Source: an uncultured Pseudomonadota bacterium (GTDB taxonomy: Bacteria > Desulfobacterota > Desulfobulbia > Desulfobulbales > Desulfurivibrionaceae). From it: a stretch of DNA of 64,000 nucleotides. The notes beneath the pieces are model-generated. The model ran no database searches. It was given only the letters and a program-made list of their open reading frames with translations, and was not told the origin of the DNA. The position numbers and the translations under genes are program-made. Shown piece after piece: positions 18,800-29,115 of the stretch. Every line of letters starts with the position of its first letter. The first letter of the stretch is position 1. Location: positions 1 through 64,000 of the forward strand of contig CALMMG010000051.1 of assembly GCA_937868185.1 (NCBI GenBank), given 5' to 3'.

Positions 18800-20782
18800 A
18801 TGCAGCCTGAGCAACCGGAAACGCGGGAAAATTTCGTCCAAAAAATCCGCAAGATAATCTTCGGCGCCCCCAAGTACATCAAAGATCCCCAGCTGTTTCA
18901 CAAGATGTCGCTGATCCCGGTTTTGGCCTGGGTGGGCTTAGGCGCCGACGGCCTTTCCTCGTCGGCCTATGGTCCGGAGGAGGCGTTCCGCGCACTCGGC
19001 AGCCACACCTATCTGGCAATCCTGCTTGGCCTAGCCACGGCGCTCACGGTCTTTATCATCTCCGCCGGGTATTCCCGGATCATCGAACATTTCCCCCACG
19101 GCGGCGGAGGATACATCGTCTCCACCCGCATGCTGGGCGAAAAAGCGGGGGTGGTTTCCGGCAGCGCCCTGCTGGTGGATTATGTCCTCACCATCACCAT
19201 CTCCGTGGCCTCCTGCACGGATGCGCTTTTCAGCTATCTCCCCCTCCATTTTCACCACTTCAAGGTACCCTTCGCCTGCTTTCTGATTATCTTGCTCATT
19301 GTCCTCAACCTGCGTGGGGTCAAGGAATCGATCTCGATCATGGTTCCCATCTTCATGGTTTTCGTGGCCACCCATATCCTTCTCCTGCTGGACGGCATCT
19401 TCACCCACTCCGACCGGTTCGCCCCGCTGGCGCAGGACTTCCACAGTGGGCTGCAACAGGATATGTCCAGTCTCGGGATCTTCGGGATCCTGATGCTTTT
19501 CTTCCGGGCCTACTCCCTGGGCGGCGGCACCTACACCGGGATCGAGGCGGTCTCCAACGGCATCCAGATCATGCGCGAACCCAGGGTCAAAACCGGCAAA
19601 AGGACCATGGTGTACATGGCCACCTCCCTGGCCTTCACCGCCGGGGTGCTGTTCCTTTGCTACGCCCTGGTCGGGGTGATGCCGGTGGCCGGCAAGACCC
19701 TGAACGCAGTACTGGCCGATACCCTGTTTGCCGACTGGCCCCTGGGGCACACCATCGCCTTCATCACCATCTTCTCGGAAGGCGCCCTGCTCCTGGTTGC
19801 AGCCCAAACCGGCTTCGTAGACGGGCCAAGGGTCATGGCCAACATGGCGGTGGATTCCTGGCTCCCCCACCGGTTCGCTGCCCTGTCCGAGCGGCTCACC
19901 ATGCACAACGGCATCGTGCTCATGGGCCTTTCCGCCATCGGGTTGCTGCTCTATAGCCATGGCTCGGTTTCCGCCCTGGTGGTCATGTACTCCATCAATG
20001 TTTTTGTCACCTTCTCCCTCTCCCAACTCGGCATGTCGCTTTTTTACATCAAGCGGCGCCATGAAGACCGCCAGTGGAAGCGACACCTGAATATCCACGC
20101 CATAGCCTTCGTCCTCTGTCTGACCATCCTGACCATCACCACCTACGAGAAATTCACCGAGGGCGGCTGGGTCACCTTCCTCATCACCACCCTGGTCATT
20201 ATCGGCTGTAACCAAATCCGCACCCATTACCTCAAGGTGCGCCAGGGCATGGCCGACCTGGACGAGACCCTGCTTGCCTTCCCCACCCCCGGCCCGGCCA
20301 ATACCGCCGTGCCCAACCCGGAGGAGCGGACCGCGATCCAGCTGGTTTCCTCCTACAGCGGCTTCGGCATCAACGCGCTTTTTTCGATCCTCAAGAATTT
20401 TCCCGACACCTACAAAAACCTCATCTTCGTCTCGGTGGCAGTCATCGATTCCGGCTCGTTCAAGGGGGCCGACGAGTTAGAGGCCCTGGAAAAATCCACC
20501 GCCGCCTCCTTGCGAAACTACGTGACCCTGGCCCGGAGGCTCGGTTTCGCCGCTGACCAGCGGATGCTCGTAGCCACCGACGTGGTGGAAGGAGCAACCA
20601 CCCTGTGTCGGGAGATCTCCCAGGAGTTTCCCAAGTCCACCGTGTTCACCGGCCAGCTCACCTTTGGCCTGGAAAAATTCTACCACCGCATCCTGCACAA
20701 CGAGACCGCCTTTGCCATCCAGCGCCGGTTGCAAAGCGACAGTCTGACCACAGTCATTCTCCCGATCCGGGTCGCCTTATAA
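18800..20782 (+). CDS. APC-superfamily permease, KimA-like (probable K+ importer)
   Basis: SLIPVLAWVGLGADGLSSSAYGPEE, FPHGGGGYIVSTRMLGEKAGVVSGSALLVDYVLTI; located after the riboswitch. Confidence 0.85.
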   Translation: MQPEQPETRENFVQKIRKIIFGAPKYIKDPQLFHKMSLIPVLAWVGLGADGLSSSAYGPEEAFRALGSHTYLAILLGLATALTVFIISAGYSRIIEHFPHGGGGYIVSTRMLGEKAGVVSGSALLVDYVLTITISVASCTDALFSYLPLHFHHFKVPFACFLIILLIVLNLRGVKESISIMVPIFMVFVATHILLLLDGIFTHSDRFAPLAQDFHSGLQQDMSSLGIFGILMLFFRAYSLGGGTYTGIEAVSNGIQIMREPRVKTGKRTMVYMATSLAFTAGVLFLCYALVGVMPVAGKTLNAVLADTLFADWPLGHTIAFITIFSEGALLLVAAQTGFVDGPRVMANMAVDSWLPHRFAALSERLTMHNGIVLMGLSAIGLLLYSHGSVSALVVMYSINVFVTFSLSQLGMSLFYIKRRHEDRQWKRHLNIHAIAFVLCLTILTITTYEKFTEGGWVTFLITTLVIIGCNQIRTHYLKVRQGMADLDETLLAFPTPGPANTAVPNPEERTAIQLVSSYSGFGINALFSILKNFPDTYKNLIFVSVAVIDSGSFKGADELEALEKSTAASLRNYVTLARRLGFAADQRMLVATDVVEGATTLCREISQEFPKSTVFTGQLTFGLEKFYHRILHNETAFAIQRRLQSDSLTTVILPIRVAL

Positions 20783-20839
20783 CAAGCGAGGGGCCTGGGG
20801 GCATTCTTTCCTTGCCCCAGACCCCCAAGCGGTCTATAA

Positions 20840-21913
20840 TTGCGTTTCTTGTATCCTTCCGGCTGGTTGCGCCTTGTTGCCCCAGCCGTGCCTTCTTTGC
20901 TCAACAACCCCAGGAGCCGGTCCGTGACCCTATCCAGCACAAAGAAAAAACAGCTGCGCGATGCGGTTGGCAAATTCAAATCCGCCAATATCCTGGTGCT
21001 CGGCGACATCATTGTCGATCACTTTATCTGGGGCTCAGTTTCCCGGATATCCCCGGAAGCGCCGGTGCCGGTGGTGGATGTCACCCACGAAAATCTGCTC
21101 CTTGGCGGGGCGGCCAACGTCCTGCACAACATCTATGCCCAGAACAGCAGGGGTTCCCTCTGCGGCCTGATCGGCAACGACGCCATGGGCGACCATCTCT
21201 TGAGTCTGCTGGCGGACCTCGGCTCGCCGACGGCCGGAATCGTCCGCACCGGGAACCGCCCCACCACCCTCAAAACCCGAATCGTGGCCCAGCACCAGCA
21301 GGTGGTCCGCTTCGACCGGGAAAAAACCGGGGAGCCAAGCCCGGAAAGGCTGGCGGAGATCTGCCGCTTCATCGACGACAACCTGGAGAGCTTCGACGCG
21401 GTCATCGTTTCGGACTACAACAAGGGCATGATCAATCTGCCCCTGATGGACCATCTGCGGAGCCGGATCAAAGAGCGGGACATTCCGCTGATCATCGACC
21501 CCAAGCCCCAGCATCCGGAACGCTTTCGCGGCGCCACCATCATCACCCCCAATCTGCACGAGGCCGAGCGCATGGCCGACATGGTGATCAAAACCGAAGA
21601 AGACCTGCAAATCGCGGCCCATCTCCTCCAGAAAAAGCTGGCCAGCGACGCGGTCCTCATCACCCGAGGCGAGGCGGGCATGGCTCTGTACGAAAAGGAC
21701 CAGCCCCTCTTCACCATCCCCACCATGGCCAAGGAGGTGTACGATGTCACCGGCGCCGGCGACACGGTGATCGCCACCCTGGCCCTGGGGTTGGCCGTTG
21801 GCCTCACCGCTGCCGATGCCGCCACCATCGCCAACTTCGCCGCCGGCATCGTCGTGGGCAAGGTGGGCACGGCCACGGCCTCCACCGCCGAACTTCTTGA
21901 GGCCATCGGATGA
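20840..21913 (+). CDS. rfaE1: D-glycero-beta-D-manno-heptose-7-phosphate kinase (RfaE1/HldE N-terminal type); true start possibly downstream
   Basis: ILVLGDIIVDHFIWGSVSRISPEAPVPVV, PfkB C-terminal DVTGAGDTVIATLALGLA. Confidence 0.88.
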   Translation: MRFLYPSGWLRLVAPAVPSLLNNPRSRSVTLSSTKKKQLRDAVGKFKSANILVLGDIIVDHFIWGSVSRISPEAPVPVVDVTHENLLLGGAANVLHNIYAQNSRGSLCGLIGNDAMGDHLLSLLADLGSPTAGIVRTGNRPTTLKTRIVAQHQQVVRFDREKTGEPSPERLAEICRFIDDNLESFDAVIVSDYNKGMINLPLMDHLRSRIKERDIPLIIDPKPQHPERFRGATIITPNLHEAERMADMVIKTEEDLQIAAHLLQKKLASDAVLITRGEAGMALYEKDQPLFTIPTMAKEVYDVTGAGDTVIATLALGLAVGLTAADAATIANFAAGIVVGKVGTATASTAELLEAIG

Positions 21914-22791
21914 AAAGACCGTTGAGTATGACCGGCTATGGCCGGGGCGAAGTAACCGGGGCCAAAAGCTGGACCGTGGAGGTTCGCTCGGTGAACCACA
22001 AGTTTCTTGATCTAAGCATCAAGATCCCCCGCAAGTATATGGGTCTTGAAGACCGGATCAAAAAAGAGATCGGGAATTGCTACAGCCGGGGCCATGTTGA
22101 CGTCTACGTCAACCCCGGCGCTGAGGCTGGCGACAATATCCGCCTGGCGCCAAACCTACCCCTGGCCCGCAATTACTACCAGTGCCTGGAGGCCATCCGC
22201 CAGGATCTCTCCCTGGACGACCGACCGACCCTGGCCATGATCCAGAACTACAAAGAGATCATCGTTGCCCACGAGGAAGAGGAAGACCTGGAGGCAGTCT
22301 GGCCGCAGGTCTCCGAGGCTCTTACCCAAGCCATGACCATGGCCCAAGCCATGCGGGCCCAGGAAGGCGCCGCGCTCAAGAGTGAGCTGGACCAGCGGTT
22401 ACAGGAGTTTGCCAAGACTGTGGAAACCATTGCCCAGGATGTCCCCTCCATTGTCCAGCGGAGAACCGAGAAGCTCAAGGAACGATTGGCCGTGCTCCTG
22501 CAAGGCGTTGACCTTGACCCCCTCCGGTTGGCCCAAGAGGTGGCGATGATGGCCGACAAGAGTGATGTCACCGAGGAGGTGGTTCGCCTCAGAAGCCACA
22601 TCAGCCAGTTTTCCGGCTTTCTTGCGGCGGACGAGCCCGTGGGCCGCAGGCTTGATTTTCTCCTCCAGGAATTCCTGCGGGAGATCAACACCCTGGCCTC
22701 AAAGATCAGCGACGCGCCCACCGCCCATCTCACCGTGGAGTTGAAAACCGAGGTGGAAAAACTCCGCGAACAGATTCAGAACATCGAGTAG
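21910..22791 (+). CDS. yicC: YicC family endoribonuclease-like protein
   Basis: MTGYGRGEV...[46 protein letters not shown]. Confidence 0.95.
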   Translation: MKRPLSMTGYGRGEVTGAKSWTVEVRSVNHKFLDLSIKIPRKYMGLEDRIKKEIGNCYSRGHVDVYVNPGAEAGDNIRLAPNLPLARNYYQCLEAIRQDLSLDDRPTLAMIQNYKEIIVAHEEEEDLEAVWPQVSEALTQAMTMAQAMRAQEGAALKSELDQRLQEFAKTVETIAQDVPSIVQRRTEKLKERLAVLLQGVDLDPLRLAQEVAMMADKSDVTEEVVRLRSHISQFSGFLAADEPVGRRLDFLLQEFLREINTLASKISDAPTAHLTVELKTEVEKLREQIQNIE

Positions 22792-22799
22792 GAAAAAAC

Positions 22800-23087
22800 A
22801 TGTCAGACCAAAGAATGATCAACGTGGGCTTTGGTAACGCCGTCCTTGCCAGCCGAGTGCTGGCAGTGGTGAACCCCAAATCCTCCCCCATGAAAAAACT
22901 GCGGGAAGAGGCCAAGGAGCAAAAACGGCTCATCGATGTCACCGAAGGGAGGAGGACCCGCTCCATCATCATCCTGGACAGCAACCATGTCCTGCTCTCT
23001 TCGGTACAGCCGGAAACCATCACCCTGCGCTTCATGGCCACCTACGACAGGCACGACGACGAGCAACCGGAAAAGGCGGGGAAATGA
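22800..23087 (+). CDS. DUF370/RemA-like regulator
   Basis: [52 protein letters not shown]. Confidence 0.92.
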   Translation: MSDQRMINVGFGNAVLASRVLAVVNPKSSPMKKLREEAKEQKRLIDVTEGRRTRSIIILDSNHVLLSSVQPETITLRFMATYDRHDDEQPEKAGK

Positions 23088-23710
23088 GCCAGGGCAATCT
23101 TTTTATCGTCTCCGCGCCCTCTGGGGCGGGCAAGTCCACCATCCTGAAAAAGTTGCTGGCGAAGGTGCCCAACCTTGCCTTTTCCGTGTCGCACACCACC
23201 CGCACCCCACGCCCTGGCGAGAGCAACGGCCAAGACTACCACTTTGTCGATCGTCCGACCTTTGAAGGAATGCGCGAAGACCAGGCCTTTCTCGAATGGG
23301 CCGAGGTACATGGCAATCTTTACGGCACCAGCCGGACAGCCATCGAGGCGCAGCAAGCCAAAGGGATCGACGTTTTTCTCGACATAGATGTTCAGGGGGC
23401 CAAGCAGCTCCGTGATTGCGGCCACCCAGGCGCCATTTTCCTCTTCATCGCCCCGCCTTCTTGGCCCGAGCTGGAAAGACGGTTACGGGGCCGAGGCACC
23501 GACCCCGAGGAAACCGTGCAGTTACGTCTGCACAACGCCCGGAAGGAGATGGAGGATGCCGCTCGCTACGACTATCTGGTACTCAATGACCGGCTTGATG
23601 AGGCTGTAGAGGTTCTACGGGCGGTGATCATCGCCGAACGCTGCAAGACCCGCCGCAACCCAGATGGTCTCCCCCTCGATCTTGCGGCCCTGGGCTTCGG
23701 CCCCCAATAA
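23084..23710 (+). CDS. gmk: Guanylate kinase
   Basis: [33 protein letters not shown]. Confidence 0.96.
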   Translation: MSQGNLFIVSAPSGAGKSTILKKLLAKVPNLAFSVSHTTRTPRPGESNGQDYHFVDRPTFEGMREDQAFLEWAEVHGNLYGTSRTAIEAQQAKGIDVFLDIDVQGAKQLRDCGHPGAIFLFIAPPSWPELERRLRGRGTDPEETVQLRLHNARKEMEDAARYDYLVLNDRLDEAVEVLRAVIIAERCKTRRNPDGLPLDLAALGFGPQ

Positions 23711-23736
23711 TTTCGAACTTCTCTTTTGGAGGCCCC

Positions 23737-24492
23737 ATGAACAACCCGACAGACACCGACGACATCCTCTGGGGCATCCATCCCATCCTGGAGATGCTCC
23801 GGCTGCAGCCCAAAAAGGTGCGGGAGGTGGTCATCCAGCAGGGCAAAGGCGGGGCCAAGATCCAGGAGATCATCACCCTGGCCCAGGAGCAAGGGGTCAA
23901 GGTCCGTTTTCTCCCGGGTCAGCGCTTTCCCAGCTCCCCGGACAAAACCCACCAAGGGGTGCTGGCAAAAACAGCGCCCGTATCCACCTGCAGCCTGCAC
24001 GAACTGTTAAAAAAAGCCGGGGAGTCGGAACAGCCGCTCATCGTGGCCTTGGACTCCATCCAAGACCCCCACAATCTCGGGGCCATCATCCGCAGCGCCG
24101 CAGCAGCCGGGGCAACCGGGATCATCCTGCCCAAGGACCGTTCGGCCCCGCTCAACGCCACCGCAGCCAAGGCTGCGGCCGGAGCCATGGCCCACCTGCA
24201 ACTCTGTCTGGTCACCAATCTGGTTACCAGCCTACAAGCCGTTAAGGAGAAAAGCTTCTGGGTTTACGGGGCAGCGGGTGAGGCCAAACGCACCGTATAT
24301 GAGACCAAATTCTCCGGCCCCGTCTGCCTGGTAATCGGCGGCGAGGACAAGGGGATGCGCCCCCTGGTTCGCGAGCAATGCGATGAACTGGTCTCCATCC
24401 CCATGGCCGGCAGCCTCAACTCCCTCAACGCTTCGGTGGCTGCAGGGGTCATCCTGTTTGAGATTGTTCGCCAGCGGCAGGGCAGCAGCTGA
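23737..24492 (+). CDS. rlmB: 23S rRNA (guanosine-2'-O-)-methyltransferase, SpoU/TrmH family
   Basis: LWGIHPILEML; ALDSIQDPHNLGAIIRSAAAAGATG; IGGEDKGMRPLV; SLNSLNASVAAGVILFE. Confidence 0.95.
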   Translation: MNNPTDTDDILWGIHPILEMLRLQPKKVREVVIQQGKGGAKIQEIITLAQEQGVKVRFLPGQRFPSSPDKTHQGVLAKTAPVSTCSLHELLKKAGESEQPLIVALDSIQDPHNLGAIIRSAAAAGATGIILPKDRSAPLNATAAKAAAGAMAHLQLCLVTNLVTSLQAVKEKSFWVYGAAGEAKRTVYETKFSGPVCLVIGGEDKGMRPLVREQCDELVSIPMAGSLNSLNASVAAGVILFEIVRQRQGSS

Positions 24493-24610
24493 ACCTCCCA
24501 TTTCCCCTTGACTTACCCCCCCCTCGCGCTGATAATCTAAAATAAAGACAGCTACCGGGACGGGCCAGAACCCACTCTCCCCCTCATCTTCCCCACACAG
24601 GAGCGCGGCC

Positions 24611-25135
24611 ATGGCCCAGGCGACAGCAATGCAGCAACTCAATCTCCCCCTGAACCGCGATATTTTCCTCAGAACCCTCATCCGGGAGCTGGCCGGCACC
24701 CTGGAAGAGGTGGTGGGCTACGAGGAGGCTGCCGGGTACATCAGCCTGGTCGGCCAGCACATGGGAGACTGGCTCAATTCCCTTTACACCAAGGAGCTAG
24801 GGGTGACCACGCTCAACCGCCAGCAGGTGGGAGAGGTTCTCGTCGATCTCAAACAGCGGATCCACGGCAATTTTTCCATCGTGGAACAGAACAACGGAAA
24901 GATCGTCCTACAAAGCACCAGCTGTCCCTTTGAAGATAAGGTGCTGGATCGACCCTCCATGTGCATGATGACCTCCAACGTCTTCGGGGTCATCACTGCC
25001 GCCAACCTGGGCTATGCCAAGGTGGTCCTTGAGGAAACCATTGCCACGGGATGCGGCCGTTGCCGGGTTGTTGTCCACCTGGAACATGGCCCCGCGGCCG
25101 AGGCGGCCCAAGGCCGGGAATATTACGGGAATTAA
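24611..25135 (+). CDS. Methanogen output domain 1-like signalling protein
   Basis: LNRDIFLRTLIRELAGTLEEVVGYEEAAGYISLVG...CPFEDKVLDRPSMCMMTSNVFGVI; adjacent to histidine kinase. Confidence 0.65.
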   Translation: MAQATAMQQLNLPLNRDIFLRTLIRELAGTLEEVVGYEEAAGYISLVGQHMGDWLNSLYTKELGVTTLNRQQVGEVLVDLKQRIHGNFSIVEQNNGKIVLQSTSCPFEDKVLDRPSMCMMTSNVFGVITAANLGYAKVVLEETIATGCGRCRVVVHLEHGPAAEAAQGREYYGN

Positions 25136-25138
25136 GAC

Positions 25139-27943
25139 ATGCTGACCGAGCTGTTTGCCGACCTGAGCGGGCCCTGGCCCGACGCCTGTTTTCTTCTCAC
25201 CAGGGACGGGGAGATCAAAGCGGCCAACCCCGCTGGTGCCACAATGCTCCGGCTACCCCTCCAGAAGACGGCCGGACACCGCCTTACGGAATTTGTCCGC
25301 GAATCCGCCGAGACGATCTCCAACTATCTTGCCACCTGCGCCAAAAACCGACAGCAGATGCCAGGCGCCCTCTCCCTTCTAACGCCAGACGGGCAGGTTC
25401 TTCGCTACAGCTGCTTCGGCTACCGGATTCAGGCCAAAACGGCGGAGACACCCCTGATCTTTCTCCGCTGTTGCCAAGCCAAAACCGCCAGCAACCGCTT
25501 CAACGCCCTCAACCAGCAACTGGAACGGCAGCTGGCGACTCACCACCGGCTCACCGCCTCCCACGCCATGCTGAAAACCATCCTGGACAGCCTGGAGGCC
25601 CTGGTCTATGTGGCGGACATGCAGACCTATGAAGTGCTGTTCGTCAACCGCTACGGTCGGGAGCTGCTGGGCGGCGACATCACCGGCACCATCTGCTGGC
25701 AAACCATCCAGAGCGGCCAAACCGGACCGTGCTCTTTTTGCACCAATCAATTTCTGCTGACGCCTGAAGGCAAACCCGGCGAGGTTCACGTTTGGGATTT
25801 CCGCAACACTGTCACCAATCGCTGGTTCCATATCCATGACCGGGCCATCCCCTGGAGCGATGGTCGCCTGGTCCGGCTGGAGATCGCCACCGATATCACG
25901 CCCCTCAAAGAGGTAGAGGAAAAAACCCACCGCGAGGAAGAACAGGCCAAGGCTCTGCTTAATCTGGCCCAGCAACCATGGACCACCAGGGACGCCCTGG
26001 CCGACCATGCCCTGGCGGAGGCGGTGCGGCTCACCAACAGCAAGGTGGGCTATCTCCATTTTCTAGCTGCGGATCAACAAACCATCGAACTTTCTTCTTG
26101 GTCGGCAGCGGTGCAGGCCAAATGCTCGGCTGCGAAATCGATGCACTATCCAGTGGAGAAAGCCGGAATCTGGGCCGATTGCCTCCGCCTCCGCCAGCCG
26201 GTAATCCACAACGACTACCCAAACACCCCCAACCGCAAAGGGTATCCTGAAGGCCACTTTCCCGTGCTCCGTCATATGAGTGTGCCGGTTTTTGACGGGG
26301 AGCGCATCGTGGCCATCGTCGGGGTCGGCAACAAGGAAGAGCCCTACGATCAGGCAGACACAAAACAGCTTTCCCAGTACATGAACAACCTCTGGGCCAT
26401 CCTCAAACAGAAGCTCGCCGAGGCTGAGATCCGTAGCATCAAGGAGCAGTGGGAAAAAACCTTTGACGCCATCGATGATATTGTAACCATCCACGATCTT
26501 GAGATGCGGATCGTCCGGGCCAACAAGGCGGCTGGCAACCTACTCGGGGTTGCGCCGACGGAGCTGATCGGCAAGCACTGCTACGAAATGTTCCGGGGAG
26601 CGTCCGAACCCTGTGCCGAATGCCCCGAGGTTCTCGCCCGCGCTGATTTGAGTAATCATAAGGCAAGCATCTGCCATGCAAATCTGGGCAAAACCTTTGC
26701 CGCAGCCTCCTTCCCCCTGGTTGACGAAACAGGGCTCACCGGCTTTGTTCACATCGCCAAGGACATCAGCGAACAAATGCGGATGGAGGAGAGGCTGCGG
26801 CAATCCCAAAAGATGGAGGCCATCGGCACCCTGGCCGGCGGGATCGCCCACGACTTCAACAATATCCTGGCCCCCATCCTCGGCTACACCGAACTGGCGC
26901 TGACCCGGGTTTCCCCGCACGATCCCCTGGCCACCGACCTGCAGCAGGTCACCCGCGCGTCACTACGGGCCAAGGAACTGGTGCAGCAGATTCTCGCCTT
27001 CAGCCGGCAATCCCCGAAGGAACGGAAACCCCTGCGACCGCATCTGGTGGTGAAAGAAGCGCTCAAGTTGCTGCGGGCTTCCCTGCCATCCACCATCGAG
27101 ATTCGCGAGGATATTTCCGCCGAGTGCGGAGCCATTCTGGCCGACCCGACCCAACTGCACCAAATCATCATGAACCTCTGCACCAACGCCTACCAGGCCA
27201 TGCGAGAGACCGGCGGGGTGCTGGGGGTGAGTCTGAGCAATGTGACCATCGGAGAGGAAGACAGCAAGGTGATCAGCGCCGAGCTTGTGCCCGGAGAGTA
27301 TGTGCTACTTGAGGTCAGCGATACCGGCAGCGGCATGGACCGCGCAACCATGGCCAGAATTTTTGAACCCTACTTCACCACCAAGGCAACAGGAGAAGGA
27401 ACCGGCTTGGGGCTTTCCGTGGTCCACGGAATTGTCAAAAGCCACCAGGGGCAGATCAACGTATACAGCGAACTGGGCCAAGGCACGAACTTCCATGTCT
27501 ATCTGCCCAGGGTCGCGGAAACGCCAACCCTGGCGACCGAGGCGCCCAACAAAGAGGCCATCCCCACAGGCACGGAGCGGCTGCTGGTCGTGGATGATGA
27601 AGAACAGATCACCGATATGCTGCGGGTGATCCTGCAAAATCTCGGCTACCAGGTCACCATTTCCGGCAACAGTCTGGAGGCTCTGGCCCTCGTGGCACAA
27701 AAGCCAGAAGCCTTTGATCTGCTGATCACCGACATGACCATGCCCCACCTGACCGGCTTCGAGCTGGCCAAAAAGGTGCTGGCCCTCCGTCCTGACCTGC
27801 CGATCATTCTTTGCACCGGCTTCAGCGAACTGATCAACAGGGAGCAGGCACTGGCCCTGGGCATCCGGACCTACTTGATGAAACCGGTTTCGGTGCGGGA
27901 GCTGGCCCAGGCCGTGCGCAAGACCTTGCAACCCACCGGATAA
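25139..27943 (+). CDS. Hybrid sensor histidine kinase (PAS, GAF, HisKA, HATPase, C-terminal receiver)
   Basis: GIAHDFNNILAPILGYTELA, GTGLGLSVVHGIVKSH, receiver LLITDMTMPHLTGFELAKK. Confidence 0.95.
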   Translation: MLTELFADLSGPWPDACFLLTRDGEIKAANPAGATMLRLPLQKTAGHRLTEFVRESAETISNYLATCAKNRQQMPGALSLLTPDGQVLRYSCFGYRIQAKTAETPLIFLRCCQAKTASNRFNALNQQLERQLATHHRLTASHAMLKTILDSLEALVYVADMQTYEVLFVNRYGRELLGGDITGTICWQTIQSGQTGPCSFCTNQFLLTPEGKPGEVHVWDFRNTVTNRWFHIHDRAIPWSDGRLVRLEIATDITPLKEVEEKTHREEEQAKALLNLAQQPWTTRDALADHALAEAVRLTNSKVGYLHFLAADQQTIELSSWSAAVQAKCSAAKSMHYPVEKAGIWADCLRLRQPVIHNDYPNTPNRKGYPEGHFPVLRHMSVPVFDGERIVAIVGVGNKEEPYDQADTKQLSQYMNNLWAILKQKLAEAEIRSIKEQWEKTFDAIDDIVTIHDLEMRIVRANKAAGNLLGVAPTELIGKHCYEMFRGASEPCAECPEVLARADLSNHKASICHANLGKTFAAASFPLVDETGLTGFVHIAKDISEQMRMEERLRQSQKMEAIGTLAGGIAHDFNNILAPILGYTELALTRVSPHDPLATDLQQVTRASLRAKELVQQILAFSRQSPKERKPLRPHLVVKEALKLLRASLPSTIEIREDISAECGAILADPTQLHQIIMNLCTNAYQAMRETGGVLGVSLSNVTIGEEDSKVISAELVPGEYVLLEVSDTGSGMDRATMARIFEPYFTTKATGEGTGLGLSVVHGIVKSHQGQINVYSELGQGTNFHVYLPRVAETPTLATEAPNKEAIPTGTERLLVVDDEEQITDMLRVILQNLGYQVTISGNSLEALALVAQKPEAFDLLITDMTMPHLTGFELAKKVLALRPDLPIILCTGFSELINREQALALGIRTYLMKPVSVRELAQAVRKTLQPTG

Positions 27944-27949
27944 CCCAGG

Positions 27950-28537
27950 TCATTTCCCGTCGAGCAACCGCATGACTGCCCGAAAAACCTCCTGAAGCGC
28001 ACTCACCGGGGCGTCGGCCATGGCCATGACAACCATTCCCGAGGTGGTCGCGGTTATCGCCCCCGCCACCCCGGCGCAGTCAAACCCCGCCGGGAACTCC
28101 CCCCGCTGCACGCCTTCCTCAAGAACCCTCTGCACCACTTCCCGCTCATGACGGAACAGCGACGCCACCATTTCCTTGGTTTCCCGGTCATGCTGGTGGC
28201 GCTCAAGTGCAGAAAGAATCACCAGGCAGCCGCCCGGCGTCTTCGGGTTGAAATGAAAATCAATGACAAAGACCAGCCAGTTTTTGATCGCTTCCCGAGA
28301 TGACGGTGCAGCTCCGGTGATGCTGGTGAGCATCCCTTCCACCTGGCCAATATAGAGGGCCAAACATCTCTTAAACAGACTCCGCTTGTTACCAAAAGCG
28401 TTGTAAATACTGGCCCGGTTCAGCCCGGTTCCCTTTTCAAGATCGTGCAACGAGGTCGCAGCATAGCCCTTTTCCCAAAAAAGGTGCAACGCCGCTTCCA
28501 GGACCTGATTTTCATCAAAATTCCTTGTCCGGGCCAC
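27950..28537 (-). CDS. TetR family transcriptional regulator
   Basis: N-terminal HTH ENQVLEAALHLFWEKGYAATSLHDLEKGTGLNRASIYNAFGNK. Confidence 0.93.
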   Translation of the reverse strand: MARTRNFDENQVLEAALHLFWEKGYAATSLHDLEKGTGLNRASIYNAFGNKRSLFKRCLALYIGQVEGMLTSITGAAPSSREAIKNWLVFVIDFHFNPKTPGGCLVILSALERHQHDRETKEMVASLFRHEREVVQRVLEEGVQRGEFPAGFDCAGVAGAITATTSGMVVMAMADAPVSALQEVFRAVMRLLDGK

Positions 28538-28659
28538 AGCTTCCCCCCGCCGATCTTTTCTTTACCATTCGATCAACAAAAACGATTGACACCCTTCAAT
28601 ACAGGTTTATATTTTAGTACATATTGTAATGGTTGGTACAAAAAAATTGGAGACCGCCC

Positions 28660-29061
28660 ATGAACCGTTTCGCCATGTCCCTTGCTGCCCTGCTGCTTGT
28701 TCCCACCTTTGCCAACCAGGTGAACGCCGCCCCCTCAACGCGCTATGACGCAACCACCCAAACCTGCCGGGTTCTCAATGACGGCCCGCTGGAATGGGAA
28801 AGCCGCCCCTGGGGCGAGGGCGGCAAGATCTTCAAGAGTGCCTGCAAGAGCTGTCACTCCCGCAACAATGACAAAGGCGCCTCCTTTCTCTGGGTGGAAT
28901 CAAAAAACTCAGCGGGCTGGAACAGAATTTTCGAAACCCGCTCCCCAATCTGCGCCAAGAACGGCTCCTGGGACAGCATCACCCTTGAGCAGCAACTGAA
29001 GCTCAACGACTACCTGTACCGCTGGGCGGCAAACAGCCAAGATCGCAACGACAGCTGCTGA
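28660..29061 (+). CDS. Periplasmic monoheme c-type cytochrome
   Basis: Signal peptide plus single CKSCH; divergent from the TetR gene. Confidence 0.8.
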   Translation: MNRFAMSLAALLLVPTFANQVNAAPSTRYDATTQTCRVLNDGPLEWESRPWGEGGKIFKSACKSCHSRNNDKGASFLWVESKNSAGWNRIFETRSPICAKNGSWDSITLEQQLKLNDYLYRWAANSQDRNDSC

Positions 29062-29115
29062 CGCTAAGCCAACGCTCCCGGTCCGGGAGAAAAACAGCAA
29101 CCAAGCCGCCGCACC

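Noticed and set aside
19031-20227. 398-aa minus-strand ORF
   Set aside because: Antisense to the KimA-like permease; Gly/Glu/Asp-rich translation typical of shadow frames.
20605-21900. 431-aa plus-strand ORF
   Set aside because: Overlaps rfaE1 in another frame; Arg/Pro/His-rich shadow ORF.
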